Source of the DNA: Deltaproteobacteria bacterium
GTDB lineage: Bacteria > Bdellovibrionota > O2-12-FULL-43-9 > JACQJE01
DNA: 9,255 nucleotides
NCBI GenBank assembly: GCA_016205125.1
Contig: JACQJE010000084.1
Location: 1-9,255 of the forward strand
Direction of reading: 5' to 3'
This document shows, in pieces, positions 1 through 7,019 of the stretch. The notes under the pieces were generated by a model. It did not search any database and was not told the origin of the DNA. It worked only from the letters and a program-made list of their open reading frames with translations. Position 1 is the first letter of the stretch. Each line of letters opens with the position of its first letter. Position numbers and translations under genes: made by a program.

Positions 1-231
1 GGGGGAGGCTGTTCGGGGTTGCAGTACAAAATACAGCTTGAACCCTCTCCCCGGGAAAATGATCGCGTGGTTGAGAGCGAAGAAATTAAGGTTTTTGTGG
101 ATCCGAAATCGGCTCTCTATCTTGGCGGCACCCAAATCGACTACGATGAATCGCTTATGGGAGGCGGTTTTAAGTTTGTGAATCCAAACGCAACAGGCGG
201 GTGTGGGTGCGGCAAGTCGTTTTCTGCATGA
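1..231 (+). CDS. A-type Fe-S cluster carrier (IscA/ErpA/SufA family), 3' part
   Basis: The open frame enters from the left edge and stops at TGA 229-231, giving the last 76 residues of an A-type carrier, a small cytoplasmic protein that passes Fe-S clusters to target enzymes. Three cysteines are visible: C4 in a GGCSG motif, and C68 and C70 in a GCGCG motif near the C-terminus. Their spacing (64 residues, then 2) and the 6 residues after the last one match E. coli IscA (C35, C99, C101; 107 aa), so roughly 30 N-terminal residues probably lie outside the window. The stretch NPNATGGCGCG is a family signature. An internal TTG at 19-21 is not a likely start because the conserved CSG motif lies before it. 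IscA, ErpA and SufA cannot be told apart here, so no symbol is given. Being next to mrp, another Fe-S carrier, fits the role. The final alanine codon and the stop fall inside an inverted repeat. Confidence 0.93.
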   Translation, partial: GGGCSGLQYKIQLEPSPRENDRVVESEEIKVFVDPKSALYLGGTQIDYDESLMGGGFKFVNPNATGGCGCGKSFSA

Positions 232-420
232 AGATTTTGAAAAAGGCGTTCAGTATGTTCCTTGAAGGGCCGCTCAGACCCGGGCTGTGACAGTATGACA
301 CGTTGGCAGCCACCAGTCTTCGCTCGGTTTCGCTCGCGTATGAAGCCAGAGCAACCTATTACGCTCGCTTCACACGCCCTTTGCGGAACATACTGAACGC
401 CTTTTTCAAAATCTTCATGC
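226..420. repeat. Perfect 36-bp inverted repeat around a 123-bp core
   Basis: The left arm (226-261, beginning GCATGAAGATTTTGAAAAAG) and the right arm (385-420, ending CAAAATCTTCATGC) are exact reverse complements over 36 bp. A further 6-bp pairing (265-270 AAGGGC with 376-381 GCCCTT) extends the possible stem inward past a short internal loop. The left arm starts exactly at the last sense codon of the Fe-S carrier gene and includes its TGA. The core (262-384) is non-coding by any good criterion and holds two copies of TTCGCTCG (319-326 and 329-336) and a CCCGGG. It could be a transcriptional terminator with a large loop, a small non-autonomous mobile or palindromic repeat, or an invertible segment. 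The sequence alone does not decide. Confidence 0.9.
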
Positions 421-455
421 CAGTGAAAGTATGTGTAAGATGAATGAAAGGAATA

Positions 456-461
456 GGGGGG
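456..461 (+). promoter_or_regulatory. Ribosome binding site of mrp
   Basis: A run of six G residues ends 6 nt before the ATG at 468. It favours this start over the in-frame ATG at 444, which has only a weak purine match upstream. Confidence 0.55.
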
Positions 462-467
462 ATTCAG

Positions 468-1337
468 ATGGCGGATCAGTGTCAGACAAATGAAAAGACA
501 GAAAGGGGGGTGCAGGAGGGGGGTGCGCAGACAAAGAGGGTGCGAAAACTGCCGGGTGTGAAACATATCATTGCGGTTGCCAGCGGCAAGGGGGGCGTCG
601 GGAAGTCGACGGTCGCGGTCAACCTTGCGATTGCACTCAAACAGCTCGGGTTTAAAGTCGGCCTCCTCGATGCCGATATTTATGGGCCAAGCATTCCAAT
701 CATGACAAACATTGTGGGTGCTCCTCTCGCCAAGGGATCGACAGAAGATTTTGTTGCTCCTGTTGAAAACCACGGCCTCAAACTGATGTCTTTAGGGCTG
801 TTTGCGGGCACGACACAATCGATCATCTGGCGCGGACCGATGGTTCACAAGATCCTTGAGGAATTTGTCACCCGCGTTGAATGGGGGATCCTGGATTATC
901 TTGTGGTCGATTTGCCGCCGGGAACGGGAGATGCTCCTCTCTCGCTGAGCCAGCTCATTCCGCTGACTGGAGCGGTGGTTGTTACAACGCCGCAGGTGGT
1001 GTCGCTTGCGGACGTCGAGCGATGTGTCGACATGTTCAGAAAAGTGAATATTCCTCTGCTCGGTGTGATTGAGAATATGAGCTATTACAAATGCCCGTCC
1101 TGCAGTCATCGCGATGAGATCTTCAGCCACGGCGGAGGAGCCGAGGCGAGCAGGAAATGGGGGATTCCTTATCTTGGAGAGATTCCGCTCAATGTGGCTG
1201 TCCGGCGCGGAGGGGATGAGGGGATTCCGATCACCGTTTCGGCGCGTGAGTCCGAAGAAGCTCAAGCTTTCTTGCGAGTGGCTGAAGGATTAACTCACAC
1301 GATCGGTAAAACAGTGACGCTCAACATTATTCAGTAA
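468..1337 (+). CDS. mrp: Mrp/ApbC-type Fe-S cluster carrier ATPase
   Basis: This is a 289-residue P-loop ATPase of the Mrp/NBP35 family, cytoplasmic proteins that bind a bridging Fe-S cluster as dimers and deliver it to apo-enzymes. The deviant Walker A motif is at residues 39-48 (SGKGGVGKST), LLDADIYGPSIP at about 67-77, and the switch/Walker B region at 142-155 (D148, then PPGTGD). The conserved CxxC pair that holds the cluster is C209/C212, just after the family segment GVIENMSYY. The usual bacterial N-terminal DUF59 (MIP18-like) domain is missing: the first 30 residues are a polar, low-complexity lead, so this is the short form. The ATG at 468 is chosen for its ribosome binding site; an ATG at 444 would add eight residues. 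The neighbours are an Fe-S carrier upstream and queG, a two-cluster enzyme, 3 nt downstream. Confidence 0.95.
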   Translation: MADQCQTNEKTERGVQEGGAQTKRVRKLPGVKHIIAVASGKGGVGKSTVAVNLAIALKQLGFKVGLLDADIYGPSIPIMTNIVGAPLAKGSTEDFVAPVENHGLKLMSLGLFAGTTQSIIWRGPMVHKILEEFVTRVEWGILDYLVVDLPPGTGDAPLSLSQLIPLTGAVVVTTPQVVSLADVERCVDMFRKVNIPLLGVIENMSYYKCPSCSHRDEIFSHGGGAEASRKWGIPYLGEIPLNVAVRRGGDEGIPITVSARESEEAQAFLRVAEGLTHTIGKTVTLNIIQ

Positions 1338-1340
1338 GTG

Positions 1341-2297
1341 ATGTCTGACTTTTCCACCCAAATCAAGGAGAAGGCGCGAGCCATTGGCTTTGATCTCTGC
1401 GGCATTGCGCAAGCCGAAACTCCTTCAGATTACGGACATTTTCTCACATGGCTCGATCGCGGCTTCGCGGCCTCGATGTCGTACCTCGCTCAGCGTAAAG
1501 AGGAGAGGAGGGACCCGTCCTCTCTTCTTCCAGGTGTCAAATCGATGATTATCTGTGCGCTAAACTATCGGACTACTCAGCAAAAATCGACAGAACTTGC
1601 CCCCGGTGAGGGGTGGATTGCGCAGTATGCCTTGGGAGAAGATTATCATCGGATCATGAAGGAGAAACTCGAACGTTTAGGCGATTTTCTTCTCGAGTGT
1701 GCTGGAGGGAATGGGAGATTTAAAGCTTATGTCGACACAGGCCCTATTCTGGAAAAAAATTATGCGGCGAGAGCGGGATTGGGATGGATGGGTAAGAATA
1801 CCCTCCTTCTTCATCAGGAATTAGGCTCGATGTTCTTTCTTGGAGAGATCCTTACAGATATTTTTCTTGAGCCCGATCAGCCGACAACCGATCACTGCGG
1901 CAGCTGTCGGCGCTGTATCGATGCTTGCCCCACGGGAGCGCTGGTCGAACCTTATGTTCTTGATTCGAATCGCTGTATCTCTTACTGGACCATTGAACAC
2001 CGTGGGGAGATTCCTGAAGAGATGGAGAATCTCACCGGTCATCATCTTTTCGGCTGTGATATTTGTCAGGAGGTCTGCCCATGGAATCAGGATGCACCTC
2101 TCACAAAGATCGATCAGTTCCAGGCCCGGCCAGAATCTTTCAGGCCGCAGTTGAAGGAGATCGCAAATCTCAATGAAGAGGCGTACCAGATCCGTTTTCG
2201 CCGCAGCGCGGTCAAACGCGCCAAGCGGAGTGGATTGATGCGCAACGCGAAGATTGCTCTTGCTAACAAATTTAGGGCCAGCTTCCGATTGATATAA
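1341..2297 (+). CDS. queG: Epoxyqueuosine reductase QueG
   Basis: QueG is a cobalamin and Fe-S enzyme that reduces epoxyqueuosine to queuosine in the wobble position of tRNAs with GUN anticodons (Asp, Asn, His, Tyr). The 318-residue product shows the family layout: an N-terminal cobalamin-binding half with VDTGPILEK (D132 aligns with the catalytic acid of the family, by inference) and AGLGWMGKNTLL at about 145-156, then two [4Fe-4S] motifs, C186-C189-C192-C196 followed by P, and C239-C242-C246 followed by PWN, with C212 as the likely fourth ligand of the second cluster. The C-terminal HEAT-repeat tail of longer family members (about 380 aa) is absent. A GTG at 1338, directly after the mrp stop, is an equally possible start one codon earlier. 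No strong ribosome binding site is visible, so translation is probably coupled to mrp. Confidence 0.95.
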   Translation: MSDFSTQIKEKARAIGFDLCGIAQAETPSDYGHFLTWLDRGFAASMSYLAQRKEERRDPSSLLPGVKSMIICALNYRTTQQKSTELAPGEGWIAQYALGEDYHRIMKEKLERLGDFLLECAGGNGRFKAYVDTGPILEKNYAARAGLGWMGKNTLLLHQELGSMFFLGEILTDIFLEPDQPTTDHCGSCRRCIDACPTGALVEPYVLDSNRCISYWTIEHRGEIPEEMENLTGHHLFGCDICQEVCPWNQDAPLTKIDQFQARPESFRPQLKEIANLNEEAYQIRFRRSAVKRAKRSGLMRNAKIALANKFRASFRLI

Positions 2298-2306
2298 GTG
2301 TAACTC

Positions 2307-2312
2307 GGGGAG
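2307..2312 (+). promoter_or_regulatory. Ribosome binding site of the isocitrate dehydrogenase gene
   Basis: GGGGAG lies 8 nt before the ATG at 2321, in the 23-nt gap after queG, and supports that start codon. Confidence 0.6.
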
Positions 2313-2320
2313 ATTGCGCA

Positions 2321-3325
2321 ATGAGCAGACGTGTCGTCTTGATTCCAGGGGATGGGATTGGTCCCGCTGTGACAGCGGCGGCGCGAAGAGTCGTGGATGC
2401 GGCGGGTGTCGATATTGAATGGGATCTCCAGTTGGCGGGAGAGAGCGCTGTAAAAGAATTAGGGGAGCCCCTGCCGAAGAGCACGCTTGATCATATTCGT
2501 GAGTGCGGTGTTGCCTTGAAAGGACCCCTCACAACCCCCCTGGGGAGGGGGTACCGAAGCGTGAATATCACTCTGCGCCAGGAGCTGGACCTCTTCGCTA
2601 ATGTCCGCCCCGCGAAGTCCTTTCCTGGCATAAAATCACGTTATGAGAAGATCGACATTGTTGTCGTGAGAGAAAATACAGAAGGGCTTTACAGCGGGAT
2701 TGAACACTTTGTGACACCCCAGAAAGATGTGGTGGAGTCCATTGCTGTTTTTACTCGAAGAGCTTGTGACAGAATCGTGCGCTACGCTTTCGAATATGCG
2801 AAGACAAACGACAGGAAAAAAATCACACTGGTTCACAAGGCGAATATTTTGAAATTTGCAGGCACGATGCTTTTTGAGGCGGCGGCTCGTTACGCAAGAG
2901 AGTACCCTGAAATTGAGTACGAAGAGAAGATTATCGATGCAACCTGCATGCAGTTGGTCATTCATCCCAATCAGTTTGATGTCATTGTCACGACAAATCT
3001 CTTTGGAGATATCCTATCAGACCTGACTGCCGGGCTTGTCGGGGGATTGGGAGTCGCACCTGCGGCCAACATTGGTGAAGGAAATGCCATTTTTGAAGCG
3101 GTTCATGGCACAGCGCCCGACCTTGTGGGAGGGGAGTCTGCGAATCCGACAGCATTAATCCTTGCGGCGGCGATGATGCTCTCCTACCTGAGATGGGGTG
3201 ACGCGGCAGAGAGAATAGAAAAAGCAATCAGGGAGGTGCTGGGAAGGCGTCTGGTTCAGACCCCTGATCTCGGGGGAAAAGCGACCACTCAGGAATTCAC
3301 TCATGCAGTCATCGCGGCTCTTTGA
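2321..3325 (+). CDS. icd: Isocitrate dehydrogenase, NAD-dependent type
   Basis: This 334-residue beta-decarboxylating dehydrogenase oxidises isocitrate to 2-oxoglutarate in the TCA cycle. Family motifs run in order: LIPGDGIGP at 7-15; the substrate loop SVNITLR at 80-86 (S80, N82, R86); RENTEGLYSG at 117-126; the catalytic lysine K173 in VHKANILK; metal-ligand aspartates D230 and D234 in NLFGDILSDL; GLGVAPAANIG at 242-252; and HGTAPD at 262-267. The loop GLGVAPAANIG is typical of isocitrate rather than isopropylmalate dehydrogenases. The residue after HGTAP is Asp (D267), where NADP enzymes such as the E. coli one carry Lys, which argues for NAD as cofactor. At 334 aa it resembles the short, eukaryote-mitochondrial-like group rather than the 416-aa E. 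coli type. Homoisocitrate dehydrogenase is a weaker alternative. It is the last gene of the plus-strand run. Confidence 0.88.
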   Translation: MSRRVVLIPGDGIGPAVTAAARRVVDAAGVDIEWDLQLAGESAVKELGEPLPKSTLDHIRECGVALKGPLTTPLGRGYRSVNITLRQELDLFANVRPAKSFPGIKSRYEKIDIVVVRENTEGLYSGIEHFVTPQKDVVESIAVFTRRACDRIVRYAFEYAKTNDRKKITLVHKANILKFAGTMLFEAAARYAREYPEIEYEEKIIDATCMQLVIHPNQFDVIVTTNLFGDILSDLTAGLVGGLGVAPAANIGEGNAIFEAVHGTAPDLVGGESANPTALILAAAMMLSYLRWGDAAERIEKAIREVLGRRLVQTPDLGGKATTQEFTHAVIAAL

Positions 3326-3331
3326 GTTATA

Positions 3332-3407
3332 TTCTTCTTCAAGCAAGGCCGTAGGCCGAGTCGAGAACTACTTCTCGACTCGGTCTACGGCTTCGCTCGA
3401 ACAAGAA
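3332..3407. terminator. Long near-palindrome between convergent genes, likely two-way terminator
   Basis: The core stem is 20 bp (3348-3367 with 3372-3391), with one G-T wobble and a CTAC tetraloop. Pairing continues outward with three single mismatches (3345/3394, 3341/3398, 3337/3402) to 3332 and 3407, giving a stem of about 36 paired positions. It lies 6 nt after the isocitrate dehydrogenase stop and 11 nt after the ferredoxin stop on the other strand, the right place to end both transcripts. The plus strand has a short T-rich run (TTTTATT) about 10 nt after the stem, so classical Rho-independent action is not certain. Confidence 0.7.
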
Positions 3408-3418
3408 CGGAGAGCATT

Positions 3419-3880
3419 TTATTCCGGACGACCTTGTCCTTCAGTACACTCGCGGAAATAGCTCAAAAACGGGGTTGCTCTCGGAATGACAATGCTATCC
3501 TTGAGACAGACGGTTTCACAGAGCTTGCAGCTCACACAACAGTCTCTGTCGACTTCAGCGATTTGGGCGTGAAAGCCTTCCATCGGAACCATCTTAATGC
3601 AGTCAAAGGGACAGATATCGACGCAATACTCGCATCCTGTACAGAGGCCCGCATCGACTTCCGCTTTTGGAATCAATTTGTGCTTGATGCCAGCGAGAAG
3701 GGTATCTGTGGGATCGTTAATCGCGTCGACAGGGCAGTAGATTGCACAGACGCCGCAGTCGATGCAGATTTCCGGATCGATGACATGAATCCCTTTCCGC
3801 TCTCCGCTGATGCAAAAAACAGGACATTTCTGCGCACAGATGGTACAGCCGATACAGTTGTCATTAATAAAGAAGGGCAT
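3419..3880 (-). CDS. Small ferredoxin with four [4Fe-4S] motifs
   Basis: The 153-residue soluble protein carries four CxxCxxCxxxC motifs: C9/12/15/19, C39/42/45/49, C80/83/86/90 and C115/118/121/125. The first three end in CP; the last ends in CL. The arrangement looks like two bacterial-type 2[4Fe-4S] domains in tandem joined by a linker at about 55-75. Extra cysteines sit at 23, 94, 114 and 145. There is no signal peptide or membrane segment. It should act as an electron wire or shuttle; the partner is not shown by the sequence, but the gene begins 6 nt after the membrane CCG oxidoreductase and is the last gene of the nuoBCI run, so transfer to or from one of those is the natural guess. GGAG, overlapping the end of the upstream gene, lies 9 nt before the ATG. 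A polyferredoxin subunit of a larger complex is an alternative. Confidence 0.9.
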   Translation of the reverse strand: MPFFINDNCIGCTICAQKCPVFCISGERKGIHVIDPEICIDCGVCAIYCPVDAINDPTDTLLAGIKHKLIPKAEVDAGLCTGCEYCVDICPFDCIKMVPMEGFHAQIAEVDRDCCVSCKLCETVCLKDSIVIPRATPFLSYFRECTEGQGRPE

Positions 3881-3886
3881 GTCTCT

Positions 3887-5917
3887 TTACTCCGTCACTC
3901 TCATCGACTCGGCGACGAGTTCCGAGATATCTTTCGTGCTGATGTCGGTATTATTAGTTACTTTAGTTCCATCTTCCATCATAATCAAGCAGAAGGGACA
4001 GGCACTCGCAATGGTGTCTGGCTTGCGGGAGAGAGAGGTTGCCTCATTCACCCGCTCCACGTTGATGCGGGAGGAACCGCGCTTCTCCTCCATCCACATC
4101 CTTCCGCCTCCGGCGCCGCAGCAGAAGCCCTTCGCGCGCGATCGCTCAAATTCGACCACTTGAATACCCGGAATCCTGGAAATGATCTCTCTTGGGGCAT
4201 CATAGACCTGGTTGTAGCGGCCGAGGTAGCAGGAGTCGTGATAAGCGACAATCTCTTCAAGCGGTTTTTCCAGAGCAATTTTCCCCTCTTCGATGAGTTT
4301 CGCAATGATCTCTGTATGATGGAAGACTTCGTAATTTCCTCCGAATTCAGGGTATTCGTTCTTGAGGGTATTGAAGCAGTGTGGGCATGTTGTAATGACT
4401 TTTCGGACTCTGTATCTTTCCAGGACTTCGATATTTTCGCGAATCATGTTTTGGGCAAGATACTCATTGCCAAGCCGCCTTGCGGTTTCGCCATTGCACC
4501 TCTCTTCTTTTCCCAGAATGGCAAAATCGACACCCGCCTCGTTGAGAATCTTGACCATTGCGCGGGCGATGCTTTGGTTCCTCTTATCAAAAGAGGCGGC
4601 ACAGCCGACGTAATACAAGAACTCCGCGTCTGGATGCTCTTTGGCAAATTTGACAGGGAGCCCCTCTGCCCATGCCGCCCGCTCTGCATAGCCAATCCCC
4701 CAGGGATTTGAATGGGTCTCCCAGTTATTAAAGACCTTGAGGACTTCCGGTTCGGATTTTCCGTGCATCAGAACCAGGTTTCGACGCATATCGACGATCT
4801 TGTCGACATGCTCAATGAGAATCGGGCACGATTCGACGCATGCCATGCAAGTAGTGCAGTCCCAGATAACGTCCTCACCAATGATCTCGGTGACAAGGTC
4901 TCTTTTCATGACGGGTTCATCCATGTCCCCTTTATTTCTCGCCTTTCCCTTTTCGAGAAGGTGATCGCGCAGATCGAGGATCAGCTTCTTCGGCTGGAGC
5001 GGTTTGTCCGTCGTGTAAGTAGGGCAGAAGGTATTGCACCGGCCGCATTCGGTACAAGCATAGCTGTCCAGGAGCTGTTTCCAGGTAAAGTCTTCAATTT
5101 TTCCGGCACCGAACGATTCTGCTTTCTCATCTTCAAGATTGAGGGTACGAAGGCGATTTCTATCTTCTCCGCGCGTAAAGAAGACGTTTGGCAAAAAAAC
5201 GATGATGTGAAGGTGTTTAGAGAAGGGGAGATAACAGAGGAAGCCGAGAATCACCAAGATATGGCTCCACCACCAAAAGACAAAGGCTTGATGAATAGAC
5301 GCGGCATCGAGAGAAAGTGTCTGAGAGTAAACCGGAGCGAGCAGCCGGGATGCAAAGCACCACTGGTCAAAATTTGCCCATGCCTCTCCTGCTGCAACTT
5401 TCTCTGCGAGATTGGCGCTGTTGGCTCCGAGGTTTGAGATCATGAGATAGAGAATGAGGAAGAGGATGAAGAGGGCATCGAGTGACCCGTGAAGGTCATT
5501 TCTCAGCCGCTCTGGTTTCAGAATCAGACGCCTGTAATAGGCGTAGAGAATGGCCAATGTTACGGCGACATTAAAAAATTCTTGTGAGAATACAAAAGCA
5601 GAATAGGCCTTTTCACCGATGAAGAGAAGAGAAAAAGAAGGGGAGATTCCCTGGATCAGGATTTCGAGGGTACCGATTGTCAGGATCACAAAACCCCAGA
5701 AGATGGTCAAATGCATCGCGCCGGGCCAGAAATCTTTGAACATCCGTTTCTGGAGGAGGATGTGAACAATAATGCCTTTCAGCCGCTGTGGGATCTTGTT
5801 AAAGCGGGAGTCGGGAGCACCGACGCGTATATAAGTCCAAAGCCGATACACGTGCCAGGCAAAAAATCCAAAAGAGAGCACTGTAACGACCAGGAGAAGG
5901 AGAGATGGTGCAGACAT
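3887..5917 (-). CDS. Membrane Fe-S oxidoreductase with NarI-like, 2x[4Fe-4S] and two CCG domains (EMO/HdrD-like)
   Basis: This 676-residue protein has three parts. Residues 1-235 contain about five hydrophobic helices (roughly 5-25, 66-90, 107-127, 145-165, 212-232) resembling the cytochrome b subunit NarI, with histidines H52, H69, H219, H235 and H237 as possible haem ligands (inferred). Residues 280-370 hold two [4Fe-4S] motifs, C288/291/294/298 and C354/357/360/364. Residues 435-645 hold two CCG domains: the first with C439, C474 (in RCNGE, the common single-Cys variant) and C511/C514, the second with C563, C599/C600 (in FCCGAGGG) and C640/C643. This is the architecture of the ETF:(methyl)menaquinone oxidoreductases that pass electrons from acyl-CoA oxidation into the quinone pool; HdrD-like subunits share the CCG part. 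No etfAB or acyl-CoA dehydrogenase gene is in view, so the electron donor is inferred. It starts 6 nt after nuoI, and a ferredoxin gene follows. Confidence 0.9.
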   Translation of the reverse strand: MSAPSLLLLVVTVLSFGFFAWHVYRLWTYIRVGAPDSRFNKIPQRLKGIIVHILLQKRMFKDFWPGAMHLTIFWGFVILTIGTLEILIQGISPSFSLLFIGEKAYSAFVFSQEFFNVAVTLAILYAYYRRLILKPERLRNDLHGSLDALFILFLILYLMISNLGANSANLAEKVAAGEAWANFDQWCFASRLLAPVYSQTLSLDAASIHQAFVFWWWSHILVILGFLCYLPFSKHLHIIVFLPNVFFTRGEDRNRLRTLNLEDEKAESFGAGKIEDFTWKQLLDSYACTECGRCNTFCPTYTTDKPLQPKKLILDLRDHLLEKGKARNKGDMDEPVMKRDLVTEIIGEDVIWDCTTCMACVESCPILIEHVDKIVDMRRNLVLMHGKSEPEVLKVFNNWETHSNPWGIGYAERAAWAEGLPVKFAKEHPDAEFLYYVGCAASFDKRNQSIARAMVKILNEAGVDFAILGKEERCNGETARRLGNEYLAQNMIRENIEVLERYRVRKVITTCPHCFNTLKNEYPEFGGNYEVFHHTEIIAKLIEEGKIALEKPLEEIVAYHDSCYLGRYNQVYDAPREIISRIPGIQVVEFERSRAKGFCCGAGGGRMWMEEKRGSSRINVERVNEATSLSRKPDTIASACPFCLIMMEDGTKVTNNTDISTKDISELVAESMRVTE

Positions 5918-5923
5918 GAATGG

Positions 5924-6511
5924 TTATGTCCCTTCTGGCTTTGCTTCTGCCGCTTTTGCTTTCGCTTCCTCTGCAGCCTTTTTCTCAGCCTGCTTTTTCA
6001 TGAACGCTTCGAGTTCATCGGGATGGTCTTTCCAGTACTTTTTGTCGAGATCATAGCCGAGCTTTGCCTCCCCGAAGTCGTAGACCCATTGCGCACGATC
6101 AAACACTGAAAATTCGTACTCTTTCGTCATCGTCAAACAATGGGTCGGGCAGGCAAAAACACAGAGACTACACCAACAGCAGAGACTGAAATCGATATCG
6201 AATCGGGGAACGCGGTATTTTCTCGCGATGGCTCCAGATTCCTTTGAGGTCAGAGGTCTCGGTTCATCCGGACCGCGAGTCTCAAGATCCATCGCAATGC
6301 AGTCGACAGGACAGGCTCTTTCGCAGGCCCGACATCCGATGCAATCCTCAACGATATTATGAAGGCGGCCGCGCGTTCGCTCCGGCAGCAGCGGTTTCAC
6401 ATCCGGGTAAGCGAGGGTTGCTTTGGGCTCGAAACTGGTTCGAAGGGTCACCGCCATCCCTTTGGCAATGGTGGAAACGGTCTTATAAATGGTTGTGAAG
6501 TATTCTCTCAC
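5924..6511 (-). CDS. nuoI: NADH-quinone oxidoreductase subunit I (NuoI)
   Basis: NuoI carries clusters N6a and N6b in the peripheral arm of complex I and passes electrons towards NuoB. The 195-residue product has the family N-terminus (amphipathic helix, then GMAVTLRTSF at 18-27 and YP at 35-36) and two [4Fe-4S] motifs, C57/60/63/67 followed by P and C111/114/117/121 followed by P. An additional C112 gives a CCWC sequence. The GTG at 6511 is chosen because it lies one base after the nuoC stop and gives exactly the expected N-terminus; an AAGGG lies 9 nt upstream. The same frame stays open to an ATG at 6667, but that would overlap nuoC by 155 bases with no family similarity. Residues about 160-195 form a charged tail rich in Lys, Ala and Glu, longer than in many NuoI proteins. 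It directly follows nuoC, where nuoD would normally be expected. Confidence 0.95.
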   Translation of the reverse strand: MREYFTTIYKTVSTIAKGMAVTLRTSFEPKATLAYPDVKPLLPERTRGRLHNIVEDCIGCRACERACPVDCIAMDLETRGPDEPRPLTSKESGAIARKYRVPRFDIDFSLCCWCSLCVFACPTHCLTMTKEYEFSVFDRAQWVYDFGEAKLGYDLDKKYWKDHPDELEAFMKKQAEKKAAEEAKAKAAEAKPEGT

Positions 6512-6512
6512 C

Positions 6513-7019
6513 TTACGTGACCCTTGTCGGCGGCATGCGATCCATTCCGACCTTGATGCCATGATAATATTCCTGGTGCACATAGTCTTTGCGAAGGGGG
6601 GATCCTTCCCAATCTTCCGGGAGGAGAATTCTCCGCAAATCGCTATGCCCTTCGATCTGAACGCCAAAAATATCGAAGAGCTCTCTCTCTTGCCAATTAG
6701 CCGCTTTCCATATCCCTTCCACAGTGCGAATCGAAGGATCCTCTCTGGAAAGGAAGACTTTGATATTTAAGCTGTGCAGGTGCGTGTACGAAAAGAGGTG
6801 GTAGACGAGCGCAATCATCTTCTTGTCGGGATAATCGACTCCGCTGATGGCATTGAGTTCGTCGAATAAAACGCGCGGATCATCTCTCAGGAAGTTCAGG
6901 ATCTCAACAATTTTTTCCCGATCTGCTTCCAGGTATGGATCGCCGACACCTTCCTTACAGGAGATCTTTTCAGTCCCAAACTTTTCTGCAAGGAGTTGGC
7001 CAATTTCTGACGTGTTCAT
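6513..7019 (-). CDS. nuoC: NADH-quinone oxidoreductase subunit C (NuoC, 30-kDa type)
   Basis: NuoC is a cofactor-free subunit of the complex I peripheral arm that packs against NuoD and NuoB and helps form the quinone-binding region. The 168-residue product has the normal length of a stand-alone NuoC and carries the 30-kDa subunit signature at 107-146: [12 protein letters not shown], then [14 protein letters not shown] and GSPLRKDY. It is not fused to NuoD, as happens in E. coli. The ATG overlaps the nuoB stop in an ATGA arrangement (4 nt), a sign of translational coupling. The TAA is followed after one base by the nuoI start, so no nuoD lies downstream in this cluster. Confidence 0.96.
   Translation of the reverse strand: MNTSEIGQLLAEKFGTEKISCKEGVGDPYLEADREKIVEILNFLRDDPRVLFDELNAISGVDYPDKKMIALVYHLFSYTHLHSLNIKVFLSREDPSIRTVEGIWKAANWQERELFDIFGVQIEGHSDLRRILLPEDWEGSPLRKDYVHQEYYHGIKVGMDRMPPTRVT

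Noticed and set aside
141..773. A 210-codon minus-strand frame across the inverted repeat and the start of mrp
   Set aside because: It overlaps the carrier gene, the repeat and mrp, and its product shows no domain or sensible composition.
2321..3325. 3-isopropylmalate dehydrogenase (leuB) as identity
   Set aside because: The GLGVAPAANIG and HGTAPD segments and the SVNITLR loop fit isocitrate dehydrogenase better, and no leu genes are adjacent.
3434..5437. Two long plus-strand open frames (425 and 241 codons) opposite the ferredoxin and CCG oxidoreductase genes
   Set aside because: The minus strand encodes proteins with complete Fe-S and CCG motifs over the same bases; the plus-strand products show no family features and are read as shadows.
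6512..6667. N-terminal extension of nuoI to an ATG at 6667
   Set aside because: It would overlap nuoC by 155 bases and does not resemble NuoI; the GTG at 6511 gives the family N-terminus.
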